Assembly (NCBI GenBank): GCA_030603385.1 | Contig: JAUVXW010000043.1 | Location: 1 to 34,373 of the forward strand | From: Promethearchaeota archaeon | GTDB lineage: Archaea > Asgardarchaeota > Lokiarchaeia > Sigyniarchaeales > SOKP01 | Direction of reading: 5' to 3' | DNA: 34,373 nucleotides | In this document: positions 8,265 through 16,518 of the stretch, piece after piece | Position numbering within the stretch: the first letter of the stretch is position 1 | Layout: every line of letters starts with the position of its first letter | The notes under the pieces: generated by a model | Told to the model about the DNA's origin: nothing | The model's input: the letters and a program-made list of their open reading frames with translations, nothing else | Database searches by the model: none | Program-made: the position numbers and the translations under genes

Positions 8265-9875
8265 TTATTTATAGACAGGTTGTAGTCCTGTTTGGAAATG
8301 CCTTAATCGTAGTTCTGCTCCGCGAGAAATTTTGACTTTTGGAATTTTTTCCCTATTATTATATAACTCAATTATCGCAGCAACGGCATAATCAATATGG
8401 GAGGGACCATAGACATTTCTCGGTACAGCAAATCGAACCAAATTTAAGACTTCTTTTCTTTGGTCAGGTGATTTCTTATCCCATTCAAAAGCAAAAGGTC
8501 CCAATTCAGCTGCTCTAATACCGTAGTGTCTGATTAATTCGATAGTAAAACCTACACCCCTAAAATCATCTGGTTTTGTATCTGAGTCTTCAAAAAATTT
8601 ATCCATATTAAGATAAACTGCATGTCCTCCAGCAGGGAGTATAACTGGAACATTATTTTGAGCAAGTTTTCGAGCAAAGTTCCTCACTTGAAATTTTCGT
8701 TCATTCAAATAGGGTTCTTGCACAACCTCATATAACCCCGTAGCAAGGGCCATAATATCTCTACCTGACATTGCTCCGTAGCTATCATTCCCAAAAGTTA
8801 AAATTTGTTTTTCTTTCAATTTAATACCGATGTCTTCTTTGATTGAAAACTTTTTATGGAAAGTTCCTTTATCTCTAAAAAAGAATCCACCACCAATGTT
8901 CGCTAGTCCATCTTTTTTGAAACTTATTGTGAAGCCCTCTATATATGAAAACATTTCTTGGACGATACTTGGGATAGAACGATCTTGATATCCTTTTTCA
9001 AATTCTTTAATAAAATTAGCATTCTCAGCAAATCTACAGGCGTCAAAAAAAAGAGGAATATCATATTTCACTGCTATTTTGTGAACCTCTCTTATATTTT
9101 TCATCGCAACAGGTTGTCCTGCAGCGGTATTATTGGTAATTGTTATATAGATTAATGGAACAGAATCTACTCCTTTTTCTTGAATTAACCTTTCTAGTCC
9201 TTCAATATCCATGTTACCCTTGAAAGGATTATTATTATCCATCTGATCATAAGGAAACTCATCTAATAAGTTAGCAGAAAAGAGATTAACGGGAGTAATG
9301 CCATTAGCCATGATATTTGCTTCTGTTGTATCGAAATGCCCATTATTTGGGATATAATATTCTCTATTGGAATCTTTTTCTCTCAGAATAGGAGCAATAG
9401 TAGAAAAAAGTAAGTGTTCAGCACATCTGCCCTGAGGAACTATGAATGCGTTTGGCCGTGTAAGTTGATGAACTCCTCCGTTAACGAATCCTCCTTCAAA
9501 TGAAGTAAGATAAAGCTCATCCATTAATCTTTTCACATTAGTTTCTCCAGAAAGTATCAGATTAATAGCCCGTTTTGGATTATCACTTCGTTCAAAGGTA
9601 TCTCTAATCGCATCCAAAAGAACATAGTATCCCTTATTACGAGCATAAGATTCGTCCCCATGAAAAAGGGCAGCCCATTGTAAATCAGTCATAGTACCTG
9701 ATCCAGAATCCGATAAGAAATCTACAAATAATAAATCTGCTGGAAATGAAAACATGTTATATTCGGTCTTTTTGAGTGCGTATTCACGTTGTTCTTTAGT
9801 AACCTTCTTAATAGTCCTAACTACCAGCGGTTTATTTGCAGGAATTGGTACACCTAAATCATTTTGCGATTTCAA
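8265..9875 (-). CDS. tnaA: Tryptophanase (PLP-dependent beta-eliminating lyase)
   Basis: 536 residues of the tryptophanase/tyrosine phenol-lyase family, which split Trp (or Tyr) into indole (or phenol), pyruvate and ammonia. Visible: FLSDSGSGTMTDLQWAAL and GDESYARNKGYY near the N-terminus, QGRCAEHLLF, TNNTAAGQPV, FDACRFAENANFIKEFE, and the PLP lysine in SFKKDGLANIGGG (Lys320/321). RFAENA matches tryptophanase better than the RCVENA of tyrosine phenol-lyases. It is about 65 residues longer than E. coli TnaA, mostly through an insert around residues 95-145. The TTG start at 9875 has GGTGGA seven bases upstream. Divergent from the ferredoxin-type gene. No dedicated Trp permease or TnaC-like leader is seen. 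Confidence 0.9.
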   Translation of the reverse strand: MKSQNDLGVPIPANKPLVVRTIKKVTKEQREYALKKTEYNMFSFPADLLFVDFLSDSGSGTMTDLQWAALFHGDESYARNKGYYVLLDAIRDTFERSDNPKRAINLILSGETNVKRLMDELYLTSFEGGFVNGGVHQLTRPNAFIVPQGRCAEHLLFSTIAPILREKDSNREYYIPNNGHFDTTEANIMANGITPVNLFSANLLDEFPYDQMDNNNPFKGNMDIEGLERLIQEKGVDSVPLIYITITNNTAAGQPVAMKNIREVHKIAVKYDIPLFFDACRFAENANFIKEFEKGYQDRSIPSIVQEMFSYIEGFTISFKKDGLANIGGGFFFRDKGTFHKKFSIKEDIGIKLKEKQILTFGNDSYGAMSGRDIMALATGLYEVVQEPYLNERKFQVRNFARKLAQNNVPVILPAGGHAVYLNMDKFFEDSDTKPDDFRGVGFTIELIRHYGIRAAELGPFAFEWDKKSPDQRKEVLNLVRFAVPRNVYGPSHIDYAVAAIIELYNNREKIPKVKISRGAELRLRHFQTGLQPVYK

Positions 9876-10033
9876 TAAGTATCCACCAAAAATGAGTTTT
9901 TCATAATAAGTAGTGTTTGAAACTAGTTTTACAAGATTTAATAATTTTTAGCAATTTCTGTCTGGATAAATTATGAGCTTATTCTATTTGGAGTTCAAAA
10001 AAGCTATTAATTGTAAATAACTTAGGATAATAT

Positions 10034-11152
10034 ATGACAACAGAAGAAGTCGGAGACCCATATGAAAAAATATTACAAAACATGCGTGAATATCCTAGTG
10101 ATATACCAATAAATAATGGTAAAATATCGGAGGCATTCAGAGAATTCATTATATTATTATTCACTCCTGAAGAAGCGGAAATTGCACAATACTTAACAGT
10201 AAGACCTCAATCGGTTGGAAACATTTCAAAAAAAATGGGTAAGGAACGGGAAGACACTAAGAAAATTTTAGAGAAGATGGCGATGGATGGAGTAATTCAA
10301 GATATAGGAGGGTTTTCTTACTTTATAGCTATGCCCCATCTATTAAACATGGGATTCAAATATTCAAAAACATTTGAAAGGCTTGGTAAGAAAGGTGCCG
10401 AGTTATATCAGCAATTTTTTATCGAAGAAAAGTTTTATAAAAGATATGAGTCTTCTGATAAAGGGACTTCGCTTACGCGCGTAGTTCCCGTTAATTTATC
10501 AATTGATCACCAATCTCTTATCTCAAATGTCGAAGAAATACATGGAATCATTGAAAACTGTATGGGTCCGATTGTAATAACAGATTGCCCTTGTCGAAAT
10601 CGGACAGAAACATTAGAAATACGGGAATGTAAAGATAAGTATCCAATACATGAATCCTGTTTTCAAGTTGGTCTATTTGGAAAATATTTTTTAAGAAGAG
10701 GAGAGGGAAGAGAATTATCTCGTGAGGAAGCACATGAAATAATAGATAAATTAGCTCAATTAGGATTGGTGTTTACGACTGAAAACATAGAAAGTACGAT
10801 GCACCAAGTAATTTGCTGTTGTTGCGATTGTTGTTGTGCCATGTTGAGAGGTATGACTCGTTTTGAGGATAAAAATGAAAATTGTACTGCTAAATCAAAT
10901 TATATTTCAAAAGTAAATCAAGATCTATGTAAAGGATGTGGATTATGCGGGGAAAGATGTCCGTTTCAGGCAATCACAATAGATAATGCTAAATCTTATG
11001 TAAATGCTAAAAAATGTTATGGGTGTGGTGTTTGTGCGGTGACATGCCCAACGAATGCTATAAAACTTCACCGTATTGAGCGTTCGCATCTATTTAAAAA
11101 TCCTATAGAGTTAATGCAGAAAATATATCAAGAAAATAGAACTGAAAAATAA
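10034..11152 (+). CDS. Winged-helix plus 2x[4Fe-4S] ferredoxin-domain protein
   Basis: 372 residues. Residues 40-100 look like a winged-helix domain (TPEEAEIAQYLTVRPQSVGNISKKMG, then a wing ending GGFSYFIAM). The middle part holds paired cysteines CPC (185-187) and a striking run CCCCDCCC (261-268). The C-terminus is a bacterial-type two-cluster ferredoxin: CKGCGLCGERCP (299-310) and CYGCGVCAVTCP (328-339). Such proteins occur widely in anaerobes and may couple electron flow to a regulator or an oxidoreductase partner; the partner is not identifiable here. ATG start. A damaged copy of the last 41 codons is found at 12643-12768. Confidence 0.8.
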   Translation: MTTEEVGDPYEKILQNMREYPSDIPINNGKISEAFREFIILLFTPEEAEIAQYLTVRPQSVGNISKKMGKEREDTKKILEKMAMDGVIQDIGGFSYFIAMPHLLNMGFKYSKTFERLGKKGAELYQQFFIEEKFYKRYESSDKGTSLTRVVPVNLSIDHQSLISNVEEIHGIIENCMGPIVITDCPCRNRTETLEIRECKDKYPIHESCFQVGLFGKYFLRRGEGRELSREEAHEIIDKLAQLGLVFTTENIESTMHQVICCCCDCCCAMLRGMTRFEDKNENCTAKSNYISKVNQDLCKGCGLCGERCPFQAITIDNAKSYVNAKKCYGCGVCAVTCPTNAIKLHRIERSHLFKNPIELMQKIYQENRTEK

Positions 11153-11172
11153 AAAATAAGGTTATTTTTTTT
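11151..11172. terminator. A/T-rich hairpin between convergent genes
   Basis: AAAAAATAA at 11151-11159 pairs with TTATTTTTT at 11162-11170 across a two-base centre, followed by more T. It lies between the stop codons of the convergent ferredoxin-type and SDR genes and could end transcription from both sides. The matching spot in the duplicated copy (about 12770) has lost the hairpin. Confidence 0.4.
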
Positions 11173-11211
11173 GCTTACTATTATATTTTTTAGGTTTTTT
11201 GATTTTCAAAG

Positions 11212-12294
11212 CTATTTCAAAGCTGGCTTTACCAGACCGAGATCAATCATGGTTTGCCCGGTCTCGTACAACGTATCTTTGATGGCATGAGTCTTGAGAC
11301 CGAGTTCCTCGCGTGCCCGATCACAACGGGCGATCGGTGCTTGGTAAACTGCGCCATACTTCTTGATGATCTGGTTGATTTCCTCCGGTGGACCGCCCAC
11401 ATTGATCTGTGGAAATAACTCCTGCAAGTGCGCTTGTAGTTGTAACACGTCAATTTCACCGGATTCGTTTGCGGCACTCAGTTGATAGCGTACCCCGTTT
11501 TTACAGATGTCACTTTCAATCATTAGCGCCTGTGATTCGCCGACGTCGCGAACATCAACGATGTTCCATAATGCATTCCATTGCCGTTCGCAGGTCTTCC
11601 CAACTAGCATACGACCAAGCCACCATTGCCAAGAGTTTACGCGTTCGTGAACCCGGGAAAGAAGTGGTCCTAACACTGTAAGCGGACATACAGAAATGGC
11701 GTCAAAACGCCCATCCTTCTCGGCAAAGTGGTATGCTATGTGTTCACACTCGACCTTGGCCATTGAATAAGCCATCTCACCATCCTGGTCGATTCTACTT
11801 GAAGACCAGTTTGGATCGCTCTCACGATTGTCTGTAGCCCAATCTTTCTCGGTAAAGATATAACCAGACTTCATTGGGTGATGGATAGCAGAAAAGGAGC
11901 TCGTATAAATGAAGCGTTTTACCGTACCAACTTTTTTAACTGAATTAAGGACGTTATTGGTGCCATTCAAGGCACCATCGTATATCTGTCTGGGATTATT
12001 GGCACCACCATAACCCATGGGTGTACCGGCATGGAACACAGCACTACAATCCGATAATGGTATGTCATAGCTACCCTCCTTAAGCAGATTGGCGAAAAAA
12101 AGCTCCAAATGACCGGAGTAGTCGTCCCCGTTGAGTGCCAGTAAATGTTTAGTCTTGTCTGGGTTGTTTAGATCGGTCACACATGCATGTACTGTGTATC
12201 CGCGCTTCATCAACGCTACCACCACATGGGAACCGACATAACCCGAGGCACCAGTCACTGCAACCGGACCATCCGACGATGTTACTGCAGGCAT
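11212..12294 (-). CDS. Extended SDR reductase (dihydroflavonol/cinnamoyl-CoA reductase-like), copy A
   Basis: 360 residues. Rossmann motif TGASGYVGSH (14-23), catalytic YSMAK (Tyr176, Lys180) and TSSFSA (131-136) are those of the NAD(P)-dependent extended SDR group containing dihydroflavonol reductase, cinnamoyl-CoA reductase and 3-beta-HSD. A carbonyl substrate is probable; which one is unknown. ATG with a strong GAGGAGGGG Shine-Dalgarno. Codon use is clearly richer in G and C than every neighbour (CTGGCTTTACCAGACCGAG-type sequence versus A/T third positions elsewhere), suggesting recent acquisition. A second copy with AT-rich codons lies at 12787-13869; a hand alignment gives 292 of 360 identical residues and no gaps. 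Confidence 0.88.
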   Translation of the reverse strand: MPAVTSSDGPVAVTGASGYVGSHVVVALMKRGYTVHACVTDLNNPDKTKHLLALNGDDYSGHLELFFANLLKEGSYDIPLSDCSAVFHAGTPMGYGGANNPRQIYDGALNGTNNVLNSVKKVGTVKRFIYTSSFSAIHHPMKSGYIFTEKDWATDNRESDPNWSSSRIDQDGEMAYSMAKVECEHIAYHFAEKDGRFDAISVCPLTVLGPLLSRVHERVNSWQWWLGRMLVGKTCERQWNALWNIVDVRDVGESQALMIESDICKNGVRYQLSAANESGEIDVLQLQAHLQELFPQINVGGPPEEINQIIKKYGAVYQAPIARCDRAREELGLKTHAIKDTLYETGQTMIDLGLVKPALK

Positions 12295-12411
12295 TTTCCC
12301 CTCCTCGAATATCCAAGAATGAAACAGCGAAAAAATCTATTTTTTTTTCTCATTATATTCATCTTTAATTTGATTTAAATTATAAATTTACAAATAGATA
12401 AATCTATTTTA
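12295..12411. repeat. Upstream region of SDR copy A, repeated at 13870-13986
   Basis: 117 bases directly upstream of SDR copy A match 13870-13986 upstream of copy B at about 104 of 117 positions without gaps by hand count. It includes the GAGGAGGG Shine-Dalgarno and an AT-rich stretch likely to hold the promoter. Part of the tandem duplication. From 12412 to 12620 I see only A/T-rich sequence without a gene. Confidence 0.75.
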
Positions 12412-12642
12412 AGCTTCATATTTTTTTTCGACTCAATATTTTTTTCAGTTCTTCTTATATTAGATTCACCTCTTCTTTTTTTGATATCTTCTTCCAGATC
12501 GTTTAAAAATAGATTCTGCTCTATATAGTTCCTTAGCATTATAACTCCCAAGGGCATAATGTGAAAAAGGATTTATTTTTTTTGATTCTTTTAGAAAATT
12601 TTAAAGTTTCTCAGGAAGATCGTCCACAATTTCTTGACAAAC

Positions 12643-12768
12643 GGAGTATGTGCTGTAACCTGTCTAACCGAAGCAATGAAACTTCATCGTATAGAGCGTT
12701 TCCATCTCTATAAAACTCCTATTGAATTAATGCAGAAAGTATACAAAGAAAATAGAGATGAAAAATAA
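12643..12768 (+). pseudogene. Remnant of a second ferredoxin-domain gene (last 41 codons)
   Basis: These 126 bases translate without a stop to 41 residues that match the end of the gene at 10034-11152 (its bases 11027-11152) at 32 of 41 positions with no gap: GVCAVTC, KLHRIER, PIELMQK and the ending ENRxEK followed by TAA. The CxxCP of the second cluster is partly lost (CLTE in place of CPTN). Upstream of 12643 the similarity breaks down, apart from a short GGAAGATCGTCC stretch that may derive from the first cluster. No start codon or intact 5' part exists. It lies in the same position relative to SDR copy B as the intact gene does to copy A. Confidence 0.8.
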
Positions 12769-12786
12769 AAAAACTTTAAGGCTTAC

Positions 12787-13869
12787 CTATTTTAGAGCCG
12801 GTTCTACGAGTCCTAAATCAATCATTGTTTTTCCTGTTTCATATAATGTGTCCTCAATAGCATGAGTCTTGAGACCGAGTTCTTTTCGTGCCCGATCACT
12901 ACGACCTAAGGGTGCTTGATAGACTGCCCCATATTTCTCGATGGTTTTATGGATCTCTTCTGGTGGGCCACCTACATCGATCTCAGGAAATAACTTCTGC
13001 AAATGTGCTTGAAGTTGAAGAACATCAATTTCACCTGATTCATCTGTTGCACTCAATTGATAACGCCATCCGTTCTTGCAAACATCACTTTCAACCATCA
13101 ATGCCTGAGCTTCACCAACGTCACGAACATCAACAATATTCCATAATGCGTACCATTGCCCTTCACAAGTCTTACCAGCTAGCATGCCCCCAATCCACCA
13201 TTGCCATGACCTTACTCTCTCATGCACTCGAGAAAGGAGGGGTCCTAACACCATAAGTGGGCAGGCTGAAATAGCGTCAAATTGACCAGATTTCTCAGCA
13301 AAATCATACGCAATATGTTCACATTCTACTTTAGCCATTGCATATGCTATATTTCTATCTTGATCTATTCGATCTACACTCCAGTTAGGATCGTTCTCAC
13401 GGTTATCAGAAGCCCAATCTTTTTCAGAAAAAACATAACCAGATTTCATCGGATGATGAATTGCAGAAAAAGAACTTGTATATATGAATCTTTTTACCGT
13501 ACCTACTTTCTTAGCAGACTTAAGGACACTTTTAGTGCCATTTATCGCACCGTCATAAACCTCTCTGGGACTATCAGCACCACCATAACCCATAGGTGTA
13601 GCAGCATGGAGTACGGCGCTACATCCTTTAAATGGTGTGTCATAACTACCAGCTTCGAGCAAATTGGCTGAAAATAGCTCTAAATGACCCGAATAATCGC
13701 TTTTGTTGAGATCTAATAGATGATTAGTTTTATCAGGATTATTCAGATCAGTTACACATGCGTGAACAGTAAATCCATGTTTTACCAATGCAACTACTAT
13801 ATGAGATCCGACATAACCCGAGGCACCGGTCACTGCAACCGGACCATCAAATGATGTTACTGCAGGCAT
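12787..13869 (-). CDS. Extended SDR reductase (dihydroflavonol/cinnamoyl-CoA reductase-like), copy B
   Basis: 360 residues, same length as copy A. TGASGYVGSH (14-23), TSSFSA and YAMAK (Tyr176, Lys180) are intact, so it is probably active. The ATG at 13869 has GAGGAGGG five bases upstream; an in-frame ATG at 13902 lies within the Shine-Dalgarno leader shared with copy A and is unlikely. Unlike copy A its codons are mostly AT-rich, but the first 60 or so bases and a few internal patches (for example the block complementary to 12862-12884) are nearly identical to copy A and GC-rich. That patchwork suggests gene conversion between the copies. Substitutions such as Arg231 to Gly and Val258 to Trp could alter substrate choice, but this is not testable here. 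Confidence 0.88.
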   Translation of the reverse strand: MPAVTSFDGPVAVTGASGYVGSHIVVALVKHGFTVHACVTDLNNPDKTNHLLDLNKSDYSGHLELFSANLLEAGSYDTPFKGCSAVLHAATPMGYGGADSPREVYDGAINGTKSVLKSAKKVGTVKRFIYTSSFSAIHHPMKSGYVFSEKDWASDNRENDPNWSVDRIDQDRNIAYAMAKVECEHIAYDFAEKSGQFDAISACPLMVLGPLLSRVHERVRSWQWWIGGMLAGKTCEGQWYALWNIVDVRDVGEAQALMVESDVCKNGWRYQLSATDESGEIDVLQLQAHLQKLFPEIDVGGPPEEIHKTIEKYGAVYQAPLGRSDRARKELGLKTHAIEDTLYETGKTMIDLGLVEPALK

Positions 13870-13986
13870 TTTTCCCTCCTCGAATGTCCAAAAATGAAAC
13901 ATCGAAAAATTCTATCAATTATTCTCATTATATTCATCTTTTATTTGATTTAATTTATAATTTTTCAAATAGATAAATCTATTTTA
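13870..13986. repeat. Upstream region of SDR copy B, repeated at 12295-12411
   Basis: Partner of the repeat at 12295-12411. The match ends at about 13986, seven bases before the sulfatase stop codon, which marks one boundary of the duplicated block. Confidence 0.75.
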
Positions 13987-13992
13987 TATTGT

Positions 13993-15495
13993 TTAATTAT
14001 AAGCACTTCTTTTAGGTATGCGAGGTCGTAGGCTTATAATTTCTCTTAAAAGCCTCTCTATTAGTTGATCTCTTAACTCTTTATCACTGTTCCATAAATT
14101 ATCAACCTCATTGGAATCATTTTTATAATCAAAAATATCTCCAATTTCATCATATCCGTCATAGATTGTTAAGCGATATTGTTCAGTTATTAGAGTTCGA
14201 AGTCTGAATATTTTATCTTGAGCAATTTCTTCATCATGCTCAATTAAAACTTGTTGTCTTACCTTATTAGTTGGCTCTTTCAATATCGGGGTTATATCGT
14301 ATCCTTGCATTCCTTCTGGATATGACTTCTTATTAACACCCAATAAGTTTAAAATTGTTTTTGGTAAATCAACCGTACCCACTAAAGAATCTGTAACAGT
14401 AGACTTAGTAAATTTAGGAATTTTCCATATCAGTGGCATATTTATAACACTACGAAAGTGTGCTGGACCTTTTAATACCAACCCATGATCTCCGCAATAA
14501 TCTCCATGATCACTCGTAAAAATTACCATTGTATTTTCTGATAAGCCTGTTTTTTCTAGAGTTTTAAGAATACTTCCCACACTATCATCAATCATCGCTA
14601 TGGACCCATACGTGAGAGCAGCAAATTTTTTAAAGGTTTCTTCATCGATTTTTTGAGGGAGAAGATGAATAAAACGTTTGTCTCTCAATTGATTGCCAAT
14701 AAAGGGGTGATTTAGTAGTTTTTCACCATCATTAAAGTTTGAGGGGAGCTCTATATCTTCTGATTTATATAAATCTCTATATTTTCCTGGAGGACACACA
14801 GGGTGATGTGGATCAGGGAAAGAACAATGTAGGAAAAAGTTTTCTTGCTCGTATTTTCCTTCAGAGAATTGTTCAAGGTATTCTATTGATTTTTCCATTA
14901 TGTATGTTGTAGGATATAAGTCTTCAGGAATTATGGTCTCATAATATAATTTGAATATATTACTAATGTTTTTTTTATGCAAATCGATATTATCAAACTG
15001 CTTTTCTTCTAACCACTCAAGATAGTTGCCTGTTATTACATCACCATGACCATTCGTCATAAAAACATCATCAAATCCATAATATGGGATTGGAAGAGAC
15101 GATGATGGCAACTTTCCGCTCATTCCCTTAAGAATCTCCTCATATGAGGATATTTTTCTGTCATTTGAATTTGCATAGAAGTTAAAGTGTAATTTTCCAA
15201 CGTTACAAGTATGATACCCATAGTCCCGTAGTGTTCCTGAGAGTAGTGGAAGTTCGGGATTTAGATTGATTCCATTTGAACGTGTTCCATGAACACTTGG
15301 ATATAACCCAGTGAAAAAACTAGCTCGATTCGGCATACAAATAGGTGTTGAGCAAAAATAATTAGTAAATCTAACACCATCGTTCGCGATGCTATCGATA
15401 TGTGGTGTTTTTAAAATTGAATTTCCCATACAACTTAAATGATCCGCACGTTGTTGGTCAGTTATTATGAATATTACATTCATTTTTTCGCTCAA
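13993..15495 (-). CDS. Sulfatase (alkaline-phosphatase superfamily)
   Basis: 500 residues (496 if the ATG at 15483 is used instead of the TTG at 15495). N-terminal MNVIFIITDQQRADHLSCMGN gives the first metal ligands; CMPNR (Cys53 to Arg57) is the C-x-P-x-R motif in which Cys is converted to formylglycine; later TSDHGDYCGDHGLVLKG and HCSFPDPHHPV are typical of type I sulfatases. It hydrolyses sulfate esters, substrate unknown. No signal peptide, so a cytoplasmic role is likely. No maturase (FGE or anaerobic radical-SAM anSME) is in the window; a Cys-type site in an anaerobe would need anSME elsewhere. A relic of a second sulfatase start lies at 16519-16560. Confidence 0.92.
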   Translation of the reverse strand: MSEKMNVIFIITDQQRADHLSCMGNSILKTPHIDSIANDGVRFTNYFCSTPICMPNRASFFTGLYPSVHGTRSNGINLNPELPLLSGTLRDYGYHTCNVGKLHFNFYANSNDRKISSYEEILKGMSGKLPSSSLPIPYYGFDDVFMTNGHGDVITGNYLEWLEEKQFDNIDLHKKNISNIFKLYYETIIPEDLYPTTYIMEKSIEYLEQFSEGKYEQENFFLHCSFPDPHHPVCPPGKYRDLYKSEDIELPSNFNDGEKLLNHPFIGNQLRDKRFIHLLPQKIDEETFKKFAALTYGSIAMIDDSVGSILKTLEKTGLSENTMVIFTSDHGDYCGDHGLVLKGPAHFRSVINMPLIWKIPKFTKSTVTDSLVGTVDLPKTILNLLGVNKKSYPEGMQGYDITPILKEPTNKVRQQVLIEHDEEIAQDKIFRLRTLITEQYRLTIYDGYDEIGDIFDYKNDSNEVDNLWNSDKELRDQLIERLLREIISLRPRIPKRSAYN

Positions 15496-15508
15496 CTTTC
15501 ATAACCCA

Positions 15509-15646
15509 TCATTTTTTTAATGGTATACCATCTGAACAAGACACGTTTACCTGACAAAGTCCGCAAGAATAGATCGGTATTTTATTACTTTCGTCTTCTC
15601 TTAAAAAGGAATTTATCTTATTAATAAACCACTCTTTATCTAGCAT
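15509..15646 (-). CDS. Possible 45-residue four-residue-motif Cys ORF upstream of the sulfatase
   Basis: ATG to TGA, 45 codons, ending 13 bases before the sulfatase TTG. A helical, charged first half (MLDKEWFINKINSFLRED) is followed by three cysteines (CGLCQVNVSC) and DGIP. The spacing C-x2-C-x5-C could bind metal. Shine-Dalgarno is weak (GAAAGATC). It may be a real small protein or the remnant of a larger one. I recognise no family. Confidence 0.3.
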   Translation of the reverse strand: MLDKEWFINKINSFLREDESNKIPIYSCGLCQVNVSCSDGIPLKK

Positions 15647-15688
15647 GATCTTTCGATTTTCTTTTTATTTTCTAAGTAATTGCTCCAG

Positions 15689-16411
15689 TTAAAACTTATT
15701 TTTTATATAATAAAATCGGATAGGAATGAGTACAATATAGAGAAATATATCAACTATAGACTTAGCATTCACAAAGAAAATGCATAAAATCGCTTCAGAG
15801 ATTAATCCTAAAATCAAAACGATTAATGCCCCATTCTGAATTTTCTTATCCTCTTTTCTTCTGTATAATAATTCTCCATAAACAGTGTTTAAAGAACCAA
15901 AAACGAGGATATATATTATCATGAGAGGATTTACATCATTTATTAATCCAACCCATGCTAATACATTGAAAAGCAATCCAAGACCTAATCCTTTTATTAC
16001 TGCAATAGAGAAAAAGCTAAGTTTATCGACTGCGTCCATTCGATCCAACTCGGTTTTTTTTATAAAAAAAGTAGGAAAACAGACTAAATTAATGATAACG
16101 ATTAGTATCAAAAAGAGATATACTATACTTCGATCTCCTGGAGTTCTTGTTATTATATGTGTTAGGATTGTTATAGAATTTAGTAAAGTAATGGTGGTAT
16201 TCCAGATGACGATCTTTCGTGTTTCATCAAGTTGTTTATTTTTTATTCTCATAATTGTAATAATACCTAATAAGAGGAAGAAAATTCCAAATACTAGTAC
16301 TGTAGCGGCGATTTCTAATAGCCCTCTGGCTAAAACAGTAGCTATTAAATGAAGAATTCCAGAGATAAACATTAAATATCCAGATACTAATACAAACTTA
16401 TTACTGACCAT
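15689..16411 (-). CDS. Multi-pass membrane protein, unknown
   Basis: 240 residues with about seven hydrophobic helices and short loops; small charged loops (RIKNKQLDETRK, KKTELDRMDAVDK, RRKEDKK). ATG at 16411 is preferred over the GTG at 16420 because that GTG is part of an AGGTGG Shine-Dalgarno five bases upstream of the ATG. No enzymatic or transporter motif is seen. It sits between the relic sulfatase start and the present sulfatase, on the same strand. Confidence 0.7.
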   Translation of the reverse strand: MVSNKFVLVSGYLMFISGILHLIATVLARGLLEIAATVLVFGIFFLLLGIITIMRIKNKQLDETRKIVIWNTTITLLNSITILTHIITRTPGDRSIVYLFLILIVIINLVCFPTFFIKKTELDRMDAVDKLSFFSIAVIKGLGLGLLFNVLAWVGLINDVNPLMIIYILVFGSLNTVYGELLYRRKEDKKIQNGALIVLILGLISEAILCIFFVNAKSIVDIFLYIVLIPIRFYYIKNKF

Positions 16412-16518
16412 AATTTCCACCTATAGAGGAGTTTTGTAACTAATTTAAGTAATTAATCTTAATTTGGTGTCAATAAATAAAAACTTTTAAAAAATACATT
16501 TATGATAAAGCTAATCTT

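Noticed and set aside
12375..12557. Minus-strand frame of 60 codons in the gap between the duplicated units
   Set aside because: Composition is that of random A/T-rich DNA (Lys/Glu/Asn/Ile runs), no Shine-Dalgarno, and it overlaps the duplicated promoter region of copy A.
13282..13671. Plus-strand frame of 129 codons opposite SDR copy B
   Set aside because: It lies fully within a conserved gene on the other strand, its product is not protein-like, and no equivalent is open in copy A.
13870..13902. In-frame ATG 33 bases upstream of SDR copy B, extending the protein by 11 residues
   Set aside because: The extension covers the GAGGAGGG Shine-Dalgarno that precedes the ATG shared by both copies; copy A has the same layout.
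15885..16352. Plus-strand frame of 155 codons opposite the multi-pass membrane protein
   Set aside because: The minus-strand frame has clear membrane-helix periodicity and an AGGTGG/ATG start; the plus-strand product is an antisense shadow.
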